Assembly: GCF_034702125.1 (NCBI RefSeq) | Contig: NC_085875.1 | Location: 17,977,725-18,041,724 of the forward strand | Reading direction: 5' to 3' | From: Engraulis encrasicolus | Lineage: Eukaryota > Chordata > Actinopteri > Clupeiformes > Engraulidae | DNA length: 64,000 nt | Shown here: piece by piece, positions 8,721-64,000 of the stretch | Numbering within the stretch: the stretch's first letter is position 1 | Layout: each line of letters opens with the position of its first letter | The notes under the pieces: generated by a model | What the model was told of the DNA's origin: nothing | Databases searched by the model: none | The model's input: the letters and a program-made list of their open reading frames with translations, nothing else | Program-made: the position numbers and the translations under genes

Positions 8721-10625
8721 GTTCGGCACTTCTACGCATGTCTGATTATTTACTGTTTCCAAAAATATTGGGTTTCATGTGTAATATCAGGAAACCTGAG
8801 AAAATAGCCTTGCACAATTCCTCATCTTCAACCTCATCTTATAGCATAGAGGCACAGTAGCATCTTTACACTTTTGCTACTTTACACAAATTCACTTTAA
8901 ACGAATTAACTTTGTTATGTTTTATCACAGGCCAAATATCTCTAACTTTTTGTGAATGCAGATAAAATGTTCCTTTGTTACTTTGCAGTGTTCGTTTGTG
9001 GAGTATAAAGATTATAAGCTGGTCTACAGGCAATATGCAGGCCTGTATATAGTGGTTGGCATCACAGACACGGAGGTAAGAGTCTGGGCCAAATGTCTTT
9101 CAGAGCCTAGCATGTTTTTTCTTCAGGAATGTTGTTGGACTTTATTGACGTCATTTGAAATTCAATGACCTAGATCAGGGTTTCCCAAACTTTCCCCCCT
9201 GTGCACCCCCTTGTACATTTCAATGTGATTCGCGCACCCCCTAAGCGAATGTGTTGGTGTGCTGATGGCCACTTAGGTATGGTTTCACTGCACAAATCAT
9301 CACAAATTATGCAAAGCCATTTGTGGTAGCCTCATTTCCAATAGAATTGATGTTTCTTCAAGCACACAATTCACCATACAATTAAAAACGACTTCTTTTT
9401 CATTAATGCTGAATAAAACACACATATCCGCCATTGTCCAATTCAGCTCGTGCACCCCCTTGTAGCAGGCCACGCACCCCCAGGGGTGCACCCACCCCAG
9501 TTTGGGAAACCCTGACCTAGATGAATGTAAATCTTCAAACATTTGATCAAAACCATTTGCACACATTAATGAGCCATGGTCAATAGTTGGCCTACTGCAA
9601 AATCTATGATTCGATCATGTGAGATGGGTAACTCATACCCTTATGGCGAATAGAAGTTTAATATGATTATGTTGAAAAAGTCTTTGTTGTTGTTGTTGTT
9701 GTTTGTTTATACATGATAATGTAACGAATTCATTTATTTTCTGCTGTAGAATGAACTCTCTATTTATGAGCTGATGCACAACTTTGTTGAGGTCCTGGAC
9801 AAATACTTCAGCCGTGTGGTAAGACTGGATATTCCATTAGTCAAATAATTTTTGTTAGTTACAAGCTTTACAAACTAAAGCAGAGATGTATGAAGTGGAA
9901 GTACTGTACTAATGTAATTACAACGATGCAATATGTAATTGGAACCATGCAATATCATACTACTTGTGTTGTCATTACATCCATAACAGTACTTCTACGT
10001 AATGCATCCGTTTAAAATTGGGTTAAGTAACACTGACTTTTTGTATCCCACAGAGTGAACTGGACGTATCCTTTCCTCCTCCACAAAGCTGGGTCATGGT
10101 GTTTGTCATGTTATCTATTAACTTGAACTTGCATACTGTGACACAGGGCCATCATCATGTTTGTTCTCACCGTTACCTAAACATGTAGTACAGATAAGCT
10201 CAGCTGAAATGAAGATAATTAACATAACTTCAGGGTAACCTCGGCTCTTGCATACATCAGGACAAACTGAGGACTGTTTGGTCACAGCAGCATTGCATAA
10301 TGTTTAAACTTGGAACACACAAGTAATACGATTAGTCCAGTCTAGTGGTAACTGGTTATTAGTCTACTTTAAAGAGTTAATCATAACCCATACATGTGGT
10401 GTAACAGCAAAGTTTGTTACAGCATAAAAACACCAGTTTCCTATAAATATAGGCCTTGATGGGAAGTGGTGTTGTCCCTTAACTCGGCGGGCTCAGATCA
10501 TGTTTAACCTGGATAAAGTGCATATCATCCTGGACGAGATGATCCTGAACGGCCACGTGGTGGAGACCAACAAGAGCAGAATTCTAGCGCCCCTGCTCGT
10601 CCTGGACAAGATGGCAGAGAGCTGA
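8583..10625 (+). CDS. AP4S1: AP-4 complex subunit sigma-1 (complete, 5 coding exons)
   Basis: AP4S1 is the small sigma-4 chain of the AP-4 adaptor (epsilon, beta-4, mu-4, sigma-4), which sorts cargo such as ATG9A out of the trans-Golgi network. Joining 8583-8720, 8989-9075, 9750-9818, 10054-10065 and 10497-10625 gives 144 codons plus TGA, the same length as the human protein. It is a clathrin-adaptor small-chain (longin-like) domain throughout. The start [20 protein letters not shown] and the end [10 protein letters not shown] are diagnostic, and sigma-1/2/3 paralogues fit less well. All junctions are phase 0. Three short hAT elements or fold-backs lie in or near its introns and 3'UTR. It is head to head with STRN3 and tail to tail with HECTD1. 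Confidence 0.95.
8989..9075 (+). CDS. AP4S1: AP4S1 coding exon 2 (29 codons)
   Basis: It encodes [20 protein letters not shown] and the following nine residues, a core strand-helix part of the sigma fold. The acceptor TTTGCAG and the donor GAG|GTAAGA are both strong. Confidence 0.95.
9176..9514. mobile_element. hAT MITE with perfect 8-bp target duplication
   Basis: The ends CAGGGTTTCCCAAACT and AGTTTGGGAAACCCTG are exact complements (16 bp). ACCTAGAT is duplicated at 9168-9175 and 9515-9522. It is 339 bp, rich in GCACCCCC subterminal motifs, and noncoding. It lies in the AP4S1 intron between coding exons 2 and 3. Confidence 0.92.
9750..9818 (+). CDS. AP4S1: AP4S1 coding exon 3 (23 codons)
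   Basis: It encodes [20 protein letters not shown] then SRV, the helix shared by sigma adaptins. The acceptor is CTGTAG and the donor is GTG|GTAAGA. Confidence 0.95.
10054..10065 (+). CDS. AP4S1: AP4S1 12-nt microexon (SELD)
   Basis: The 12 nt AGTGAACTGGAC encode SELD, the invariant residues between the helix of the previous exon and IMFNLDKV of the next. The acceptor is CCCACAG. The donor GTATCC is immediately followed by a pyrimidine-rich tract. Without it, four conserved residues would be missing. Confidence 0.9.
10497..10625 (+). CDS. AP4S1: AP4S1 last coding exon (42 codons and stop)
   Basis: It encodes [20 protein letters not shown] through LVLDKMAES and ends at TGA 10623-10625. The acceptor GCTCAG has only a short pyrimidine tract. 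A poly-C run follows the stop. Confidence 0.94.
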   Translation: MMFNLDKVHIILDEMILNGHVVETNKSRILAPLLVLDKMAES

Positions 10626-10694
10626 GACACCCCCCCCCCCCTCCTCACCTCAATATCTAACCTCAGTCCTATCCTTATGCTCGTGGCCTCACCT

Positions 10695-11095
10695 CAAGTT
10701 TCCCCGCTGTCAGACTAGCCAGAACAACTTTTGGGGTACTTTTCCCCGTTCAGTATTACGCTTGCAAACGAGGAAATGACCTTTGAATTGTGCTTTTGCG
10801 AGATATTGAATTAAACTCCTATCATCGACGACATCTTGCCTTGCCTCACGAGGCCACAAGGAAAAGGGGAGGATGGGAGGTTGGATATTGAGTTGAACCC
10901 CAAGGGTACAAGTCAAGGCACTCATGTCCTTTCCTGTGACCTCTGGTCTCATGACACAAGACGACATCATGTTAACCAATATCTTGCAAGAACACATTTC
11001 AAAAGGTCGTTCTCTCATTATCAATTGAGATGTTGAATGGGGGGAAAAGCCACACAAGTCTCATTGGTCGACAGCGGGGAAACCGTTTTCTTCTT
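10695..11095. repeat. Degenerate fold-back repeat in AP4S1 3'UTR
   Basis: The left half (ACAACTTTTGGGG ... GCGAGATATTGAATT ... GAGGCCACAAGGAAAAGG) and the right half (CCTTTCCTGTGACCTCTGGT ... CAATATCTTGCAAGAAC ... ATGTTGAATGGGG) are diverged inverted copies. Related fragments occur at about 19480-19640 and 21995-22060. Confidence 0.5.
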
Positions 11096-11534
11096 CACGG
11101 AGGGCGGCAGTACAACACTGTGGCAAGAGCTCAGTAGAAAGTACCGGTAGTTTGACTCGTGCATCGAGAGAGAGAGGTTTCTCTTTAAGACGAGCGAGAC
11201 ATGACTGACAGTCATGTCATTCCATGCATGTTGTGACAGGACAGAGGTGGTCCTGCCATGGAGTAATGGGCCTTGGTATGACCAAGAACACTTTGTGTCG
11301 CTTTTCAAGAACTTTTTTTTCTGCCTACAACATGAGGCTTTTCACCGCTATCAGGAAAGACGAACAAAAGACTCACGCCAGCATAGCTGGTTAGGACATT
11401 CAAGCAACAAAAAGAAAAGTGGCATGACAACAGAAGTACTTTGCAAACATTTTTAATTATTTTTTTCCCATTTTTTTCTTTCTGAGCATACACATTTGAA
11501 AATATTTGTTTACTTCAAACTGCAACTTGAGTTA

Positions 11535-11540
11535 AATAAA
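11535..11540 (+). promoter_or_regulatory. AP4S1: Candidate AP4S1 polyadenylation signal
   Basis: AATAAA lies in the sequence GTTAAATAAATGTTTAT. It is the first good canonical signal downstream of the AP4S1 stop. Confidence 0.4.
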
Positions 11541-11619
11541 TGTTTATAATATACAAAGAAAATACAAGGGAAAGCATAGCTTGCTTTTTTGTCTTAAATG
11601 TGCCTTGCACACAGAACCA

Positions 11620-12908
11620 GTGTTTTTTTGTCTCTATAGCTTTATTGTAAAATTACACAAATGCACTCAGGGACTTTGATCCTTGTAGCTGGGCAATGGA
11701 CAATCAAAACATACTCACACGTTAACAAAAGCAAAACAAATACGGAGGAGGAGGAAACGGAGGAGGGGAGGGGTGGAGTAAGCATGTGCATGATTGTATG
11801 CTGTAAAGATTAAGTAAAATGAAAGGAGAAAACAAAAATCCTAACAGTTCAAACAATGCAGGCACTAGTAAAACTTAAAACTTGTTACTTTGGGGGGAGG
11901 AGGTGGTTGCCGGGGAGGTGGAGGAATGCTGAAACATGGGAGTATCAGCTCTACTTAAGCAGGTGCCTTACAGCCACCCCTCTCACTTCAACCATCATTC
12001 AAACAGACCCAACTGAGTTGACAGAGGGCGATTAATAGGAGGAAAGAAAAAAAAAAATGCGGTCAGAACAGTGGCGGCAAAAAAACAGGGGAGAGAGGGA
12101 GGGAGGGGGGGGGGAGCCTTGGGGGCAGAAAAATAAAACTATGTTGAACTTTACACAGATGCTCACAGCCAGAGAATGAACCAACACAGCAGCGGAGGGG
12201 CGTGGCCAAGCCACCTGTCACTCAAGCCCTTCAGCAGCCCTGTGCCAGCGCAACAGCATGTGGGTGTGAGAGGAGCGAGCGCGTGCGCGCAAGAGAATGT
12301 GTTCGCGGCAACTGTGTTTGTGTGTATAACGCGTGTCTTTCTTTGTCACTGTGTCCTTACACTGTGTCCTATTGTATCAGTAGCTATTAGAGCCAAACAT
12401 ACAGCTGCTTTGTTTTTGTTTTTTTCTGTGATAAATTCATCTGGAACAATGAGGTAAGGAGGTGGGGTTGGGGATGGGTTTTTTTTGGTAGGGGAGCATT
12501 ACATATCATTTTTCATGAAGTGTGTTTTGTGTACACGTGTCTCCTCCATGGGCTTCACAGCCCCTCTTGGATCAGTAGCTAGTAGAGTTGAACATGGATT
12601 TTTTTTTCTTTCTTCCCCGTGATGAGTTGATGTGGGACAACGAGGAGGGTGGTGGGTTTAAGGGGGACTGGTTATTGGTAAAGGGCGCATTAAATAACAA
12701 CTTTTTCATCAGAGAGCGGCGCTGTTTCTTTTTATCCCATTTCCATTTTTTGTTTTGTTTGTTTGTTTGTTTGTTTGTTTTTCTGCGACAAAACACAACA
12801 GGCTTCACCAGCAAGGGGGCAAGTCAAGTCATGTGTTAAAGGGGGTTGGGGGTAGAGGTAAAGAGGAAGAGGGGGGAGGACGAGGGGGAGGGCAGGCCCC
12901 GAGCATGC
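11620..12908 (-). other. HECTD1: HECTD1 3'UTR (inferred)
   Basis: Noncoding sequence follows the HECTD1 stop and runs to the minus-strand AATAAA at 11641-11646. It contains a diverged tandem duplication (about 12371-12530 and 12570-12725) and a (TTTG) run at 12752-12781. Transcript evidence would be needed to confirm the end. Confidence 0.5.
11641..11646 (-). promoter_or_regulatory. HECTD1: Candidate HECTD1 polyadenylation signal
   Basis: On the minus strand the sequence reads ACAATAAAGC, followed within 30 nt by a GT-rich stretch (CACTGGTTCTGTGTGC), the usual arrangement of a polyadenylation site. Confidence 0.5.
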
Positions 12909-62391
<49,483 letters not shown>

Positions 62392-62534
62392 CTGATGGGG
62401 GAGGGGAGAGGAGAGGAGGTGATCAGACAACCGACAAGCCAACAGACTCTCCTGCAGAAATCTATAGGCGTTTTAGGACACATTTTGAATCCCATGTTGG
62501 GTTAAACTAGGAAGGCCTTGCACAGAGCTGGAAA

Positions 62535-63475
62535 CAGGCTTTTAGCTAGGGGAGCGTCTGGGCGTCTTTTCGACGCCCTATTTTGAAAATAACAAAAATT
62601 TGGACGCCCTACTTTTTTAGTAGGACTCCCTAAAGACGTCCTATTTTTTCCACTTTGTCCACGTTATCCATGCTGATGTTCATAATTCGCAGAGTCCGAG
62701 CTTTCCCACGATGGACGATTTTTATTTACACCGCCATTTTGGAAGTTTTAGAAGATAAAATATAAAATACACCTAACCGGCTCCATCCTCCAGGTCTGTC
62801 CTACGCTGCGCTGCGCAGCGCATTCTGCTCAACCCCAAGGTAGGTAGGGACTTTGTGACGCTATTTAATGCCTACATATTACGTGAACAAAAATGTCTCT
62901 AATGTAGCTGCACTTGCAATATAGCCAAACTTATTAGAGAAAACCTGATGCAGGCCGAGTCCAAATTGAATGCATCAGAAGTGAATGCGCCTTCTTGTTG
63001 GGTGCGTCACGTGTATATAATAGAATATATGCGCATGTACATTTCAGCTACCGTATTACCTGAAATATCTTGGAGGGCTGATATAACAGAAAAAAACTAG
63101 TAGGTAATTGAATCTTCTTTTCTCTACCTACCATTCAACCATGAGTGATTGGCTCTGTCCACCCACCAGTTTGAACTAAATAACTAAGAAATAAGATTTT
63201 TTTGGTTCAAAAATGTTCAAAAAGTTCAAAAATGTAAAAAAAAAATCCGATTTGGCAAAAAATAAATCCGAAAAAATAAAATAAAACGGAATTTGAGAAA
63301 AAATAAAACTGAATGAGAAAAATTCAAACGAATTTCATAGGGCCCTACTTGTGCCTCCAGGTCGAGGCGCCGCGGGGCACCCGCGACGGCGCTCGGCAAA
63401 GCCGCGCGGCGCCACGCACAATGACGGGTTAAAAAAAGTTAGACACCCTAAAAAAAAATCCTGCCTAAAAGCCTG
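62535..63475. mobile_element. Nonautonomous hAT-like element, 941 bp, perfect 8-bp duplication
   Basis: The left end CAGGCTTTTAGCTAGG is complementary to the right end CCTGCCTAAAAGCCTG with two mismatches. GCTGGAAA is duplicated exactly at 62527-62534 and 63476-63483. There is no transposase frame; inside is a GC-rich palindromic patch at about 63358-63412. It inserted in the HECTD1 intron upstream of visible exon 1. Confidence 0.88.
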
Positions 63476-63534
63476 GCTGGAAAGAATGTCCAGGGAGGAC
63501 ACCTGAGAGAAAAGATTACCAAGATATGATATCA

Positions 63535-63895
63535 CAGTGTTTCTCAACCTTTTTTTAGGCGAGGCACCCTTTCAATTCATGAGAAATTTCAAGGCACCCC
63601 AAACCAACAAGCCGTAACATGGCATCGCATCCGGTACCACACAAGCTTAGAAAAGTAACACATTTGGAGACGTCACACGACCTACGTTCGAAGTTGCAGC
63701 TGACTGGGGCAACCTATATTTACTTTATTGTGTGTGAATGACAAATGAAAGATTCCACTGACTAGCATTAACTTATCAATTTAGACAAATATGTATTATA
63801 TTACATAAACTATTTCTCAGCCACGTTTCCGCGGCACCCCTGAGGGGGGCCCGCGGCACCCCAGGGTGCCCCGGCACCCCTGTTGAGAAACACTC
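63535..63895. mobile_element. hAT MITE (CAGTGTTTCTCAAC ends), 8-bp duplication TGATATCA
   Basis: The termini CAGTGTTTCTCAAC and GTTGAGAAACACTC are complementary except for the last base. TGATATCA flanks both sides (63527-63534, 63896-63903). It is 361 bp and rich in GGCACCCC. Confidence 0.9.
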
Positions 63896-64000
63896 TGATA
63901 TCAGACAACAACTGAGCATGGTAGAGCACTCAAGACACACCAGGAAAAGGAGACACAGACACTCATGCAGAAATCAACAACTTCAGAACCACATGTAGGC

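Larger units (their letters stand above)
10626..11560 (+). other. AP4S1: AP4S1 3'UTR (inferred)
   Basis: There is no downstream coding signal. The first good plus-strand AATAAA after the stop is at 11535-11540, so the 3'UTR could be about 0.9 kb. Much of it (about 10695-11095) is a fold-back repeat. The end is inferred only from the signal. Confidence 0.45.

Overview
The window looks like nuclear DNA of a ray-finned (teleost) fish. It has spliced vertebrate genes with GT-AG introns, long (TG)n and (GA)n microsatellites, many short hAT-type elements, tRNA-derived SINEs, an L2-like LINE remnant and an endogenous retrovirus. The species cannot be fixed from the sequence. The gene order STRN3 - AP4S1 - HECTD1, with STRN3 and HECTD1 on the minus strand and AP4S1 on the plus strand, is the order I know from human chromosome 14q12, so this is a conserved syntenic block.

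Layout. Positions 1-5898 are the start of STRN3 intron 1. STRN3 coding exon 1 is at 5899-6153 (-). A short divergent promoter region (about 6154-6450) separates STRN3 from AP4S1. AP4S1 (AP-4 sigma-1, 144 codons) is complete at 8583-10625 (+) in five coding exons, one of only 12 nt. AP4S1 and HECTD1 converge, and their candidate polyadenylation signals lie about 100 bp apart near 11.54-11.65 kb. From 12909 to 62391 the minus strand carries 39 coding exons of HECTD1, a HECT-type E3 ubiquitin ligase. The whole C-terminus is present; only the first coding exon (about 47 residues, judged from the human protein) lies beyond the right edge. I placed every exon by protein frame, splice sites and codon phase. 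The phases close exactly everywhere except at one junction (exon 19 to 20), where two extra bases appear.

HECTD1 domains in transcript order: N-terminal helical/armadillo-like region (exons 1-4), ankyrin repeats (4-7), acidic linkers, SUN-like domain (18-20), MIB/HERC2 domain (21-22), a long Ser/Ala-rich disordered exon (22), acidic segment (24), BTHB helix bundle (28), and the HECT domain (about 31-39) with the catalytic Cys codon at 13795-13797.

The most unusual material is inside HECTD1 introns. A 6.9-kb endogenous retrovirus at 51394-58333 has about 2% diverged LTRs, a 4-bp target duplication, a primer-binding site, a polypurine tract, a gag-like frame with a zinc knuckle and an envelope transmembrane-subunit frame, but no recognisable pol. 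Its leader contains seven short hairpins in a row. All show the same heptamer loop on changing but complementary stems. This may be an undescribed RNA packaging or dimerisation array. Other points are several hAT-like elements with intact 8-bp target duplications, long fold-back repeats, a GC-AG intron in the HECT domain, and a duplicated 5' splice-site block beside the catalytic exon.
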